A stretch of 64,000 bases of DNA from Cepaea nemoralis (lineage: Eukaryota; Mollusca; Gastropoda; Stylommatophora; Helicidae), in NCBI GenBank assembly GCA_014155875.1, contig JACEFZ010004189.1:150001-214000 (forward strand), written 5' to 3'. This document shows positions 10,601 through 20,870 of this stretch, piece by piece. Made by a program: the position numbers and the translations under genes. A model generated the notes under the pieces. It was not told where the DNA came from, did no database searches, and saw only the letters and a program-made list of their open reading frames with translations. The first letter of the stretch is position 1. Every line of letters starts with the position of its first letter.

Positions 10601-11376
10601 TATGGCTCTAACACCATGCTAACAACATCCCCCCCCACTGAATGTCCATTGGTCCAGGCACATATGGCTCTAACACCATGCTAACAACATCCCCCCCCCC
10701 CACTGAATGTCCATTGGTCCACGCACATAAGGCTCTAACACCATGCTAACAACATCACCCACTGAATGTCCATTGGTCCACGCACATATGGCTCTAACAC
10801 CATGCTAACAACATCACCCACTGAATGTCCATTAGTCCACGCACATATGGTTCTAACACCATGCTAACAACACCCCCCCCCCCTCACTGAATGTCCATTG
10901 GTTCACGCACATATGGTTCTAACATCATGCTAACAACATCCCCCCCCCCACTGAATGTCCATTGGTCCACGCACATATGGTTCTAACACCATGCTAACAA
11001 CACCCCCCCCCCCCACTGAATGTCCATTGGTCCACGCACATATGGCTCTAACACCATGCTAACAACATCCACCACTGATTGTCCATTAATTCACACACAT
11101 ATGGTTCTAACACTATGCTAACAACATCCCCCCCCCCCCCCCCCCCCCCCCCCACTGAATGTCCATTGGTCCACGCACATATGGTTCTAACACCATGCTA
11201 ACAACATCCCCCACTGAATGTCCATTGGTCCACGCACATATGGTTCTAACACCATGCTAACAACATCCCCCCCTCCACTGAATGCCCATTGGTTCACACA
11301 CATATGGTTCTAACACCATGCTAACAACATCACTCACTGAATGTCCATTGGTCCACGCACATATAGCTCTAGCACT
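7630..11376. repeat. ~60-bp poly-C minisatellite (about 60-65 units)
   Basis: Each unit reads GCTAACAACATC, a C-rich tract, ACTGAATGTCCATTGG, TCCACGCACATATGG and CTCTAACACCAT. The C tract varies from 2-3 bases (CACCCACTG type) to about 30 (near 11127-11153), so unit length varies from about 50 to more than 80 bp. Alternative forms (TTCACACACATATGG, CTCTAAGACC, TCCAGGCACA) occur in blocks. CTCTAAGACC appears at 9064, 9705 and 10219, and TCCAGGCACA near 9501, 10009 and 10652, which shows higher-order duplication of about 510 and 640 bp. Minus-strand reading frames rich in glycine are artefacts of the G tracts. Confidence 0.95.
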
Positions 11377-11860
11377 CTTTGCCCAAAAGTCGATGTTGTA
11401 AAAATTATCCTAGTCCCTTATGTCGATACAGCCTACCATAGGTACCAGAAAATGTTGTGGAAGTAAAGGAGGATGGCTGGACACTGACTATATCATCCAG
11501 CGACTGCCGATGCTCCTATAATGATACAAGTCTAGCACCACACACCCCATCGTCTCGGGCGTGTACAAGTGTCTTTTACATACTATAGTATGTCCAGAAA
11601 TGAATGCCGTCATTCACGATCAATTATTTTGAAAGCTGTCTGATGCATCGTTATGAAATCTTTCCTGCCGTCATATATGTACACCTACCCAAGGAATATA
11701 TCTTTGATAGGTCCAAAAGCAACTTAAATCATCGAAAGCGGCGACATTTCTTGGATGTTTTGGTGAAAAACTAGTGATTTCTCGCTAACAAACTTGTTTT
11801 ACAGTAATGAATGCCCCGCCAATTCAAATGACGACACAAGGCGTATCCGGAGTGGGTGCA
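11377..11860. other. Unassigned spacer
   Basis: No coding region or repeat was recognised apart from the 39-bp relative of 7576-7614 at 11429-11467. Confidence 0.4.
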
Positions 11861-12111
11861 GTAAAAGAAGTAGCTTAAAAGTCGACAGGGTCAACTGTAT
11901 TGCACCGGGTTTTTATCCCATATGGCTCAGTCTCTTTCCGCAGCGTGGAAAGCGTCGCACAAAGCACTAACTCCTTAGCTCCAGCGATGTCCCTCGGGAG
12001 TCTCCGAAAAAATGCACTCGTGAAATGAAGGACGCGGCCCGGAATCGAACATACAACCTTCGGAGCCCGAGTCAGACGGCTTGACCACTTCACCACGGAG
12101 AATCCCGAGAG
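11861..12111 (-). mobile_element. tRNA-derived SINE (SINE-1)
   Basis: On the minus strand the head reads CTCCGTGGTGAAGTGGTCAA and, about 40 bases on, GTTCGATTCCGGG. These fit the A-box (TGGTGAAGTGG) and B-box (GTTCGATTC) of a tRNA-type internal promoter. A non-tRNA body follows towards 11861. A possible 7-bp TSD, GGGTGCA, lies at 11854-11860 and 12112-12118. It is short and could be chance. Confidence 0.65.
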
Positions 12112-12283
12112 GGGTGCAATGTGTAATATTAGTAAAGACAGAGAATTTACAGAGGCATGGGGTACATAATGTGTAAATTGACAGGAAAGTAGAAGGAATA
12201 TATTTCTTACTTTATTTTTTATTTCCTCCTTGTTTCTTCACCTGCTGGTTAATAATGTGTACACAAGCAGTCATGTTAGCTTT
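12112..12283. other. Unassigned AT-rich spacer
   Basis: No gene was seen. GGGGTGCAATGTGTAA and GGGGTACATAATGTGTAAA form a weak local duplication. Confidence 0.3.
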
Positions 12284-12568
12284 TTATATTGAGTTCGTAA
12301 AAGTTTCCAAAAGCTGTGCATTATTGTGCGTATGGAGTGACCAGAAATGATACCGCAATTTAGTCATCATGTTTCCATTTTTAAGGATCTGTTCAGGTGT
12401 CTGTGTAGTTTTTTCACACGTACACATGTGTGACAGTCCCGCTTTGAGTCTTCGTGAAAGATTGTCTACTCTGCTGTTTACCGTTAAGAGACGGAACATG
12501 ATTACCTGTTTTGCACTATGAAAATAGTTGTCAGTGTCTCTGTAGTGGGCTCTCTTCTTAACGACCAA
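12284..12568 (-). pseudogene. LINE polyprotein C-terminal fragment
   Basis: The 94-codon frame contains MFRLLTVNSRVDNLSRRL, SHMCTCEKTTQTPEQIL and LRYHFW. This pattern (FRL-TG-,-, C-C-, QTPEHIL, LR-W) is common at the C-terminus of Jockey/CR1-type LINE proteins after RNase H. No upstream part of the same protein is present, and the clade cannot be fixed. Confidence 0.5.
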
Positions 12569-12827
12569 GATGTTGGTCCTCTTTTCATTGAAGTTTTTAG
12601 ATTAATTCGTATGCATGTGTGTTGTCCCATAATTTGACAACGTGTTTGCTCTCACGTTTCTTGTTATACCACAATATGTCAGTTTCCACCGCAATATTAC
12701 TCTTCTGTTGGTATTCAATGCGTTTAGTGTGTGTGTGTATTTTTTTTTTTCAATACAGTTGTTTGTCACCGCTGAAGGCTTGCGGAATTGAAAATTCATC
12801 ACTGTGGAATACAAACTGTTGCCATTG
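12569..12827. other. Unassigned spacer
   Basis: No recognisable gene; a short TG/T-rich stretch lies near 12728-12750. Confidence 0.3.
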
Positions 12828-13274
12828 ACATTATGCTGATGCTAGGGGGGAGGGGGGCTGAGTGGTCTAGAGGTATGGTGTCCGCCTCGAGTGCTGGAGG
12901 TCCCGGGTTCAGGCCCCGGTAAGGACCGGGATTTACTTAAAAAATCCACGTGGACTTCCAGTAATAAAATATCCCCTTGTCTCTGGGTAGTGAGATCGGA
13001 CGTCCGTGTGTATTGTTGAGCACGTAAAAAATCCCTTGGTAGTTGGAAATCGAAAAAGAGTAGCCTAACGGCGCTGCCCGGGCAAAATTTTGAGTTAAAA
13101 CTCTACTCACAGTATTTCAGGATCCTCTCCGATGCAACGGAGTTCGTGCATTGAGCTGACGTTCTCCAGACTCAAGTTTGAGTTAAGAGGAAAACGGAGC
13201 ACTTATGGGTTAAACCGTGTGCCGTGATATTGATGCAACGACTAAAACTAAAATTAAAACATTATGCTGATGCT
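12828..13274 (+). mobile_element. tRNA-derived SINE (SINE-2) with 16-bp TSD
   Basis: ACATTATGCTGATGCT occurs at 12828-12843 and 13259-13274 and bounds a 415-bp insertion (12844-13258). The head carries an A-box-like TGGTCTAGAGG at 12863-12873 and a B-box-like GGGTTCAGGCC at 12905-12915. The body contains hairpin-prone segments (CCGGTAAGGACCGG) and ends in an A-rich tail, ACTAAAACTAAAATTAAA. A perfect 16-bp TSD suggests a fairly young insertion. Confidence 0.92.
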
Positions 13275-13367
13275 GTAATGTTTAGGGCCTGCAATTCGCC
13301 TTAATAGTTGGAGCAAAATATCCCAGTAAGTGTGCACTTAAATTAAGGTCTGCGATCTGCTCAGACT

Positions 13368-14647
13368 TTAATCTGTGTCGGACGATTTCAGTAGGTTGAT
13401 GATTGCTCTCGGTTGCATACAATTCAATTTATCCTTTCTCCAATAGTCCTCTTCCTCTTTCAACACATGGTCCTCACATTTTTTCCAGTAACTTTTATCA
13501 ATATTTAATAGCGCGGACTGGGTTAGTATCTTGACGTCAGACAATTTGAATGTAGTATTGGCAGCTGCCACCTGTCCTTTAATGGTAGCCCACACAAGTT
13601 CTATAAGGTATAAAAGAGAATGATACGGCGGAAGTCTCAACCACCTATGGCCATGTTCTTCTATCCACTTGTCGATTTGATATTTCTTGCTTTAATGCGC
13701 CTGTTTTACAAGGGACAACAACTGTAGCTTGAAATATGTTTCTGGAAATGGTATATTTTCCTTTCGGAGCCATATCTTTATTGCTTCCTTTGTGCTCGTT
13801 GCCGTAGGTATTTTGTCTTCTTGGGCAACAACATTGTGATATGATGCATTGTCCATGATTAGACAAGACGGTCTATCAAGGGGTGGAAGCACTGTATTCT
13901 CGAGCCAATCTCTAAATACATTACCATTCATCTCATTATGATAATTCCTATTATCTGTATGCTTTGATACGAACAAGAGCCCAGCATTCTGTAGTAAGCC
14001 ATTATGAGTACTATCAGCATAAGTTATGACCAAACGCTGTCCTTTACTACTGGGCACATATCGCTTTATCTTCCCATCCACTAATTGCCATTCCTTTTCA
14101 CTTGTGTGGTGCGCATTGATCCACGTCTCATCCAAATACACTATGTCATAATTTTCTTTGCACATTTCCCTTATTTCACGTAGGTATCTGCTTCTCATGG
14201 CTCCTAAATGCGGTTGCTCGCAAAGGATATTTCTACCTCCCTTATACTTTCTAAAATTGAAGCCTAATGTCCTTATAATTTTCCACAAAGTTGTTATGGA
14301 TAGCTCTATGTTATTGTTCTTTCTCAACGAAACCCTCAGTTTTCTTACAGTCACTGTTTCTTTTGCATCCATCATTTTTATAATAACTCGCCTGATGGCA
14401 TCCTTGTCAAAGCTTTCTACAATTGCCTTTCTACCTGCCGTTTGTGTATCGCGTGTTGGTTTCATTCCAGATTCTTGCAACCATCGACGAAATGACCGTT
14501 TACTCAAACCCAATGCATGCACTTTTCTTTTTTTCGGGATTTATAACAGCATGAAACAGTTTCATGCGATCAGCTTCTTGACAAAAATATGTGTACAACT
14601 TCATAGCGATGCTTTGAAGTGTACACAATTTCACATTCAATGCCATT
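13368..14647 (-). pseudogene. DDE transposase (IS630/Tc1/mariner-like), disrupted
   Basis: Likely start is ATG 14645-14647 (MALNVKLCTLQ). That frame runs into an A-run near 14523-14534, where a one-base shift is needed to enter the main frame, which then continues from about 14522 to 13692. The N-terminal third contains an HTH-like GLSKRSFRRWLQESG. The catalytic signature is first D in DIVYLDETW, second D in IMDNASYH (codon 13851-13853) and E in LIELVWA (codon 13599-13601). An in-frame TAA at 13692-13694 lies between D2 and E, and the frame then continues unbroken to 13368. D2 and E are 83 codons apart, far more than in Tc1 or mariner. No terminal inverted repeats were found. A PKKRKV string at the shift point resembles a nuclear signal but may be accidental. 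Confidence 0.8.
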
Positions 14648-15104
14648 GAACAATATTTACACATTCAAATATTAGCTATTAATATTATATTAATGGTAAG
14701 ATGTATTTATATGTTTATTTATATAATCACGTTTCATGAAAGAACCAACACAGAAGACACCTCTGAACAATTTATTTAACTGCGCGCAGTTTGTGCCAAA
14801 ACGGAAACCACGAGACAATTTTAAAAAAGCGCGCGTGTGTCTTGGTGAAGCTGTAATACTTTTAAAATTATGGACTTAATCTCTGAGGCGTAAAGTATAT
14901 ACCGCATATAAACAAACATTGAAATCTCCTGTACAATCTCCAGAAAAAAAAATTTATTTTGGGTGGACATAATGATAAGGTTATATGCTACATCTCATAA
15001 TTTTCCCTCAGTTGGTTCCCTCAGATATGGAAGTTTATATTGGGGCAGAAAAAAAATAAACAGACTATAACATATTAATTATGTTTCGTCATCACGTTGA
15101 TGTT
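14648..15104. other. AT-rich spacer, probably transposon flank
   Basis: No coding homology was found. It may include the 5' side of the DDE element, but I could not match it to an inverted copy near 13275-13367. Confidence 0.35.
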
Positions 15105-15335
15105 CAGTCATTTCTATTCCTCCATTACCTACCACCCTATTGCGCCTTGACAATTATTTCACCAACATTCCTCATGATGTTGTCATTACATAAATTTAAC
15201 AGATAAAGGGACAATATGCTACCTTGTCTGACTCCCTAATCTATGTCAAACCAGTCCGGTGTACCATCACATATTCTTACGGCTGCCGTTTGCATGCTGC
15301 AGATTGCTTCTGTATAAAGTTCAGTGACAGTGACT
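15105..15335 (-). pseudogene. LINE reverse transcriptase fragment
   Basis: Minus-strand translation, with stops, gives a segment like EAICSMQTAAVRICDGTPD, then GVRQGSILSLYLLNLCND and NIMRNVGE. This corresponds to the RT palm around G-RQG--LSP-LFN-Y. It differs from both LINE-A and LINE-B in this window, so it represents another family. Stops within and the short length mark it as dead. Confidence 0.65.
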
Positions 15336-15564
15336 CTTCTCGCACCTGGAAACAATCAAGGATGATCACCAAGAATGATAAACACTGGCTTGAACAGGTA
15401 ATCGGTTGACTTAATGTTGACACTGGCTATGTCAATGGCGAGGGACACTGGTGATAGGGACAGCCAATCCTCACGTAAACATCACATACATGCACTAGAA
15501 GAAGTAGCACGCATACCGACTACGTTTGAGTTCAAAACGTTCAAACACAAAAAAGTAAATTTGT

Positions 15565-15692
15565 ACAGACATGTCCCAGCTGTCATTACAGCTGTGACTG
15601 TGATTGTTACCTTGAAACCATTTCATACAGACATGTCCCAGGGGTGATTACAGCTGTGACTCTGTGACTGTTACCTTGAAACCATTTCCACA
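15565..15692. repeat. Two-copy tandem duplication (~62 bp)
   Basis: CAGACATGTCCCAG, TTACAGCTGTGACT and TTACCTTGAAACCATTTC occur twice in the same order about 62 bp apart. No gene was found. Confidence 0.75.
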
Positions 15693-15828
15693 GATTTGGA
15701 ATCAATGGTATTAGATAGATCGTTACTCACGGTCCCAAGTGAAAGGAGGCTAATCTTTGAGAAATGCATTCAGCAAAGAATGTAAGATATAATCCTAGTT
15801 TAATCCCATATTTAAATCATCATCATCA

Positions 15829-17660
15829 TCAAGTGCCGTGCCGGATGGCGTAGGCGTTCATGGCTCTCCGTAGATGTCGGTCTTTGGTTTTCTGGATCAA
15901 CTCTGGTGCTGATATTCCTCCATGCCACCGTCTCAATCCATCCAGCATCACTCCTCTTGGTCTACCTCTGCCTCTCTTCCCCTCGATCTTTCCAGTTGTT
16001 ACGATGTTCTCCAAAGCCTCTCTTCTCATCACATGACCGAAGGAAAGCTGTTTGTCTCTGTCTTATTGTTGTATATAATGTTCTAGTTTCGTTACCCTGT
16101 TTCAGGCAGTCGTCGTTAGTTACTCTGGCAGTCCAAGGAATTTGCAACATTCGTCTCAGGAACCACATCTCTGTTGCTTCTAAATTTCTTCTTAATTTGT
16201 TCATTTACATTCCAAGATTCACTGCCATACAGCAAAACTGGTTCTACATAGCATTTCAGCACTCTCTTTCTTACATTCAGTGATAGTGACTTATTGCATA
16301 AGATACTCTTCATTTTCTGAAATGCGGCTTTTGCCTGCCCTATTCTGCTCCTAATCTCTGTTGTACATCTTCCATCTGATGTTATAAATGCCCCTAGGTA
16401 TCTAAAATTATCAACTTGGTTAAGGATTTTCCCTTCTATTTCTATGTCACATTTTGGTGTCACCATTTTCTTTGATATTACCATTGTTACTGTTTTCTTG
16501 ATATTCAAGGAGAGTCCTTTCCTTGCACTCTCTGTTACTACAACGTCTAATAATTGTTGTAGGTCTGTTGAATTATCCGCCACCAATACTGTGTCATCTG
16601 CATAGCGTATATTATTTATATTATAACCTCCAACTAGTATTCCTGGCATCTCTTTGATCTCTCTCATTATTACTTCGCTATACAGGGAGAAAAGATCTGG
16701 TGACAAGACACACCCTTGTCGTACTCCTAGCTTTATCTGTTCGTAACTACCCTCTTTATTTCCCATTTTAATTGCTGCTACTTGGTTCCAGTAAATATTC
16801 TTTATTATTCTTAAATCTTTTCCATCAGTGTTGATATCTTCCAACATTTTAATCAGTTCATCATGTTTTACTTTATCAAATGCCTTAGTATAATCTATGA
16901 AGCACAAATATATGTCTCTCTGTTTCTCTATTGACCTTTCTATTAGTGTCCGTAATGTATAAATTGCATTGTTTGTGCCCTTTCCTTCCACAAATCCATA
17001 CTGTTCTTCACTAATTTCCATTTTTATTTTCTTTTTGGTTCTTCTCATTATGATTCTGAGTAGAAGCTTAGTGATATGGTTTATAAGGTTAATTGTACGA
17101 AAATCTTCACAATCAATTGCTCCTGGTCTTTTTGGTATAGCTATAAATACAGATTTCAGCATATCACTGGGTAAATATCCACTGCTGTAAATATCATTCA
17201 ACATTTTGGTTAATATATCTACTCCAAATTCTCCCAATACTTCTAATTCTTCTATTGTGATTTCATCTGGCCCAGCTGTTTTTCCTTTCTTCATACTGTT
17301 TCATAGCGTCAGCGACTTCTTCTTTCAGAATAGGTGGACCTTCTAAGTTACTATCTTCTGTTAATTCTGCCCTTTCTCCTTCATATAATTCTCTTATATA
17401 CTCATTCCACCTCTTCATTATAGCATCTTCCTCTAATATTATCTTTCCTGTTTTTGATTTCAAACACCCTGTATTTATTCTTATTTTTTTTCCTGTAAGC
17501 TCACTGATTTGTCTGTGCATATTTTTTGTATCTTTAATGGAATTTAATTCAATTTTTTTGCATTGCTCGTTTAACCAACTTTCTTTAGCCTTCCCACATT
17601 TATCTTTTATTTCTTTATTTATCTTAGCGTATTCTTGTTTGTCATTTTTACTACTGTTTT
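15829..17660 (-). pseudogene. LINE-A reverse transcriptase and C-terminal domain
   Basis: Read on the minus strand in order: a linker (17520-17263, GCLKSKTGKIILEEDAIM), a frameshift near 17300, and the RT from 17294 (KKGKTAGPDEITIEE) through IDYTKAFDKVKHDEL, GVRQGCVLSPDLFSLYSE and the catalytic IRYADDTVLVAD. The thumb follows (FRYLGAFITSDGRC; LKCYVEPVLLYGSESW). A frameshift near 16190 leads into EATEMWFLRRMLQIPWT, and another near 16060 leads into the terminal MRREALENIVTTGKIEGK with the basic GKRGRGRPRG and the end AIRHGT, stop at 15829. The YADD motif is intact. The C-terminal basic segment is typical of this LINE group. Confidence 0.85.
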
Positions 17661-18936
17661 CTTTTGTCCATCAGTTTTAAGATATCTTCATTCATCCATT
17701 TTTTCTTAGCTATTTTGCCTCTCTCCGGTAATACTTCTTTGCTAGTTTGATGAATGGAGTCCCTTAACATTTCCCATTGTTCATCTATACTCTGTATTTT
17801 AGTTATTGCATTGTACCTATTTTTCACAGTCACTCTGTATTGTTCTTGCATTTCTTTATCTATTTTCAGAACCTCTTTATTAAGTCTCATGTTCTTAACC
17901 ATTTTTTCCCTCTCTTTAATCTTACTTTTATTTGTCCACATAGTGGTACATGATCACTATTACAGTCAGCACCAGGCATTGTCTTTACATTAATTAAAGC
18001 ATTTCTAAATCTTTTATTAATTAGTATGTAGTCAATTTGGTTGCGTATTTTCTTATCAGGGCTTATCCATGTGTACAGTCGTCTTTTATGGTGTTTAAAC
18101 CATGTGTTTCCAATTATCATATCATTGATATTTGCCCATTCTATTAGCTTTTCCCCTCTTTCATTTCTTGTACCTAAACCATAATTCCCCACTACATCCT
18201 CCATTTTTCCCTTTCCTACTTTTGTATTAAGATCACCAATTATTATCTTTATTTCTTGTGATCCAATTTGAGCCATCGCCATTTCTATTTCGTCGTAAAA
18301 GTGTTGTATTTCTTCATCACTACTGCTTGCTGTTGGTGCATATACTTGTATAATATTTATGTCTATTGGTTTGCCTTTGATTTTTACCATAATAACTCTA
18401 TCTGAAATACACCAGTATCCATTAATTGACTTGGCTGTTTTTTCGTCTAATATTATTCCTACACCTTTTTCATGTGTATCCCCTCCAGAATAAATTATTG
18501 TGTGATTGTCAGCTATAATTTTGCCCGATCCCTTCCATCTCATCTCACTGACGCCTAGTATATTCATTTTCATGCTATCCATCTCTCTTAGAACATTGGT
18601 CAACTTTCCTAGCTCATTTAATGTCCTAACATTCCATGTTCCTACTCTAAATTTATTTATTTTAGTTAAGATTTTGCCATCAGTAGCTGGATGACGGTCT
18701 GGTGTCACCTGTGGCTCATGACTGTCCCTACCGGACGAGGATGCCCTAAGACAGCCATTAACGTCCTTCACTAACTTTGATATATGTTTTGCCATGAAGT
18801 CTTGGGAAGATAATGTGGTGTTTTCCCCTTGCCTTCCACATTCACATGGTGGTCTTTTTACCTCTGCCTTTGACAGCCATTTCCGACTGTAAGGACAAGT
18901 GAATGCCCTGCTCTGCTCAGCTGCAGAGTTGTCCAC
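17651..18936 (-). pseudogene. LINE-A APE-type endonuclease
   Basis: The frame from about 18936 to 17887 encodes a Cys-rich lead (CPYSRKW, PPCECGRQGE). The AP endonuclease fold follows: RVGTWNVRTLNE, ILGVSEMRWKGSGK (catalytic E), VYAPTASS, IIGDLNTKVGKGK, IDYILINKRFRN and the terminal SDHVPL. It resembles proteins often annotated as craniofacial development protein 2-like in animal genomes, which are RTE endonucleases. No ATG begins the longest frame. The first in-frame ATG is at 18793-18795, inside the lead, so the start is uncertain. A shift in an A-run near 17905-17912 moves to the frame of LNKEVLKIDKEMQEQYR, and a second near 17655 leads into the linker before the RT. Confidence 0.85.
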
Positions 18937-19078
18937 TTATTCCGGTGGATACTCGGTCCCCAGAGCTGTGTTAGCCACACCGTGGTGTGTTTCCATCCTC
19001 TACCGCGGGGAGGTGCAGCTGGGATTCTCCCTTCATAAAGTTATGGTCTCTGACCAAAGCTCTCCAGTACTTTTAAAT

Positions 19079-19256
19079 ACGAAAGCATTATACCGACACA
19101 TAAGCATACACGTCCACGACGCATCAGGGATAAAAAAAAAACTCACTCAATATCTTATAATATGCTATCTAGCCATCTTCTTGACAAGTCCACGTTTGGG
19201 AGGTTAAAGTGTATGGTTTGTGGCCATTCTGTAATCAATCTAATTACCCAGCCATT
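19079..19256. other. Unassigned spacer
   Basis: No gene was seen between the LINE-A 5' end and the CATC repeat. Confidence 0.3.
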
Positions 19257-19735
19257 CAGTCAACCATCTATATACTCATCCAGTAATCCATCCATCCAGC
19301 CATCCACACGTACATCCATCCATCCATTCTGCCAGTCATTCATCCATAGATCCAGCTAGCCACTCAACAAGCTAGCCATCCATCACAGAAGCCCAGTCAG
19401 CTAGCTAGTTATCCATCTAGTCAGCCAACAAGTGAGCTAACAATCCATCCATCGATCCATCCATCGATCCATCCATCCATCCATCCATCCATCCAAAGTC
19501 TGCCATCCATCCGGTCAGCCAACAAGCGAGTTAGCGATCCATCCATCCATCCATCTAGCTAGCCATCCTGCCACTCATCCAGTCAGCCAACCAGCCAGCT
19601 AGCCATCCATCCATCTAGCTAGATAGTCTGCCACTCATCCAGTCAGCCAACCATCCATCCATCCATCCATCCATCCATCCAGTCAGCCAACAAACAAACG
19701 AGCTAGCGATCCATCCATCCATCCATCCAGGCGGC
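19257..19735. repeat. Degenerate (CATC)n / AGCC simple repeat
   Basis: Runs of ATCCATCC alternate with AGCCAGCTAGCCA, GTCAGCCAACAAGC and similar phrases. The mixed motifs repeat at irregular spacing (GTCAGCCAAC recurs at about 19421, 19513, 19582, 19640 and 19681). There is no coding potential. Confidence 0.85.
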
Positions 19736-19917
19736 CATACTGTCAACTATCTAGACAGCAAGACAACTAGCCACTCGACCATCGGTTATATACTTTCAAG
19801 ACAGGGAGTCGCCGAACGCGAGCTAGCATTCAAATGGCTTCCTCATTCACGATTGCCTATATCCTATGCCGTGATATGCTAAGTTCAAATAATTATAAAT
19901 TATGTTTGATTAAACAT
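19736..19917. other. Unassigned spacer
   Basis: No gene was seen. Confidence 0.3.
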
Positions 19918-20115
19918 CTAAGGAACGTGTCTGTTTATTCTCATTAGAAGAGCTGGAGTATCTTAGGAACGTGTCTGATTATTCTCACTAGAACAGCGTG
20001 ATCTGTTTATTCTCAATAAAACAGCCTGATCGGTTTATTCTCTCTAGAACAGCTTGATCGGTTTAATTATCACTAGAATAGCTTGATTCGTTTATTCTCA
20101 CAAGAACAGCTTGAT
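19918..20115. repeat. 28-bp minisatellite, left part
   Basis: Diverged copies of the unit (CTTGATC-GTTTATTCTCA-TAGAACAG) appear here, including the GGAGTATCT-AGGAACGTGTCTG variant. The main array follows after an interruption at 20116-20870. Confidence 0.8.
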
Positions 20116-20711
20116 CTCAGGAAGGCTAACCCGTAAAAATGCCTGCTGAAGTCGGATGTGCTGGCCTACGGGTGCAAATAAATCAGGCACAACGCAAAAA
20201 ACGTCCGAGTGAAATTTCTTTCGTGCTAGGAACAGCTCTGACTACCTGGTTTCCGAATGCCGCTCTTGTTAGGAACAGCTCTGACTAGGTAGTTTTCCGA
20301 ATGTCCGTCGTGCCTGGAACAGCTCTGATGGGCACAAAGACAAGCACATGTCCGAACCGAAAATTCGCTGAGTGGAGACCGTCTGCACACCGGTCTGGTT
20401 TGTGCAGGAACGGCGCGTGGTGAACGAAATGCCCAATATATTGAAGTGAGGACTTAAAGCAGTCATGAGCAGGACGTGACGATTCCCTCGGTGAGCCCAG
20501 AACCAGAGCATTATGTGCCGGCCCTGCAATTATGGAAGCCACCCTGGATGGCGGAAAATGCCATGGACTGTCCCTGCCTTCCGTTGAGGGATGACCGTTG
20601 TCTTCGACCGTTCCAACTTGACCAGCTGGGTTGTGGTCGGTACCGCAAAAGTGAGAGTCTCCCAGGAATGCTACCTGGTCAAAATAGCACGCTAAAGCCG
20701 GATGTGTTGGC
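20116..20711. other. Chimeric segment within the 28-bp array
   Basis: No gene was seen. Three copies of AGGAACAGCTCTGA or GGAACAGCTCTGA occur near 20227, 20271 and 20317. Two related sentences, TGAAGTCGGATGTGCTGG near 20148 and TAAAGCCGGATGTGTTGG near 20695, bracket the segment. Longer open stretches on both strands lack any recognised domain. Confidence 0.4.
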
Positions 20712-20870
20712 ACAGTGTGATTATTCCCTGGAGCTGGCTGGTACATAACTACAGTCTTCTCCAAGTTGATATTGAGCCCAAAGTTGGCACAGGCATGTGA
20801 GAAAGCTGAAACATTATGTTGCATGTCCGCCTCTGAGTTGGCGTTTAGAGCGCAATCATCAGCAAACAGG
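20712..20870 (-). pseudogene. LINE-B reverse transcriptase fragment in the 28-bp array
   Basis: These ~160 bp are nearly identical to 24117-24275 inside the LINE-B copy; the only differences I noticed are at GCGTTTAG versus GCGTACAG. They encode the RT segment LFADDCAL to MYQPAPGNNHTVP in part. The fragment has no 3' end or tail of its own and joins array sequence abruptly at 20870. Confidence 0.85.

Larger units (their letters stand above)
15811..19078 (-). mobile_element. Near full-length LINE-A (RTE-like) with candidate TSD
   Basis: The element occupies 15818-19071 (about 3.25 kb, the usual size of RTE elements). It has a ~130-bp 5' leader, an APE endonuclease, a reverse transcriptase, and a 3' end that runs into a GAT-type microsatellite tail (CATCATCATCATC on the plus strand at 15818-15830). 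TTTAAAT flanks it at 15811-15817 and 19072-19078; this is AT-rich and only 7 bp, so it is supportive rather than decisive. The reading frame is interrupted about five times by small frameshifts, mostly in A or G runs, so this copy is inactive, but the coding sequence is otherwise well preserved. Confidence 0.85.

Noticed and set aside
7630..11376. CRISPR array
   Set aside because: Regular ~60-bp periodicity, but there are no unique spacers; the whole unit repeats, and the host is a eukaryote.
12844..12930. Genuine tRNA gene
   Set aside because: The A- and B-boxes belong to a SINE head. The acceptor stem does not close, and a long body plus TSD follow. The same reasoning applies at 26040-26108, 28320-28375 and 59885-59945.
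14520..14540. PKKRKV nuclear localisation signal of the transposase
   Set aside because: The string appears at the A-run frameshift directly after an in-frame stop. Its presence in the ancestral protein cannot be judged from this copy.
20476..20748. 90-codon plus-strand frame
   Set aside because: It has no recognisable domain, lies in a chimeric segment and runs antisense into a LINE-B fragment.
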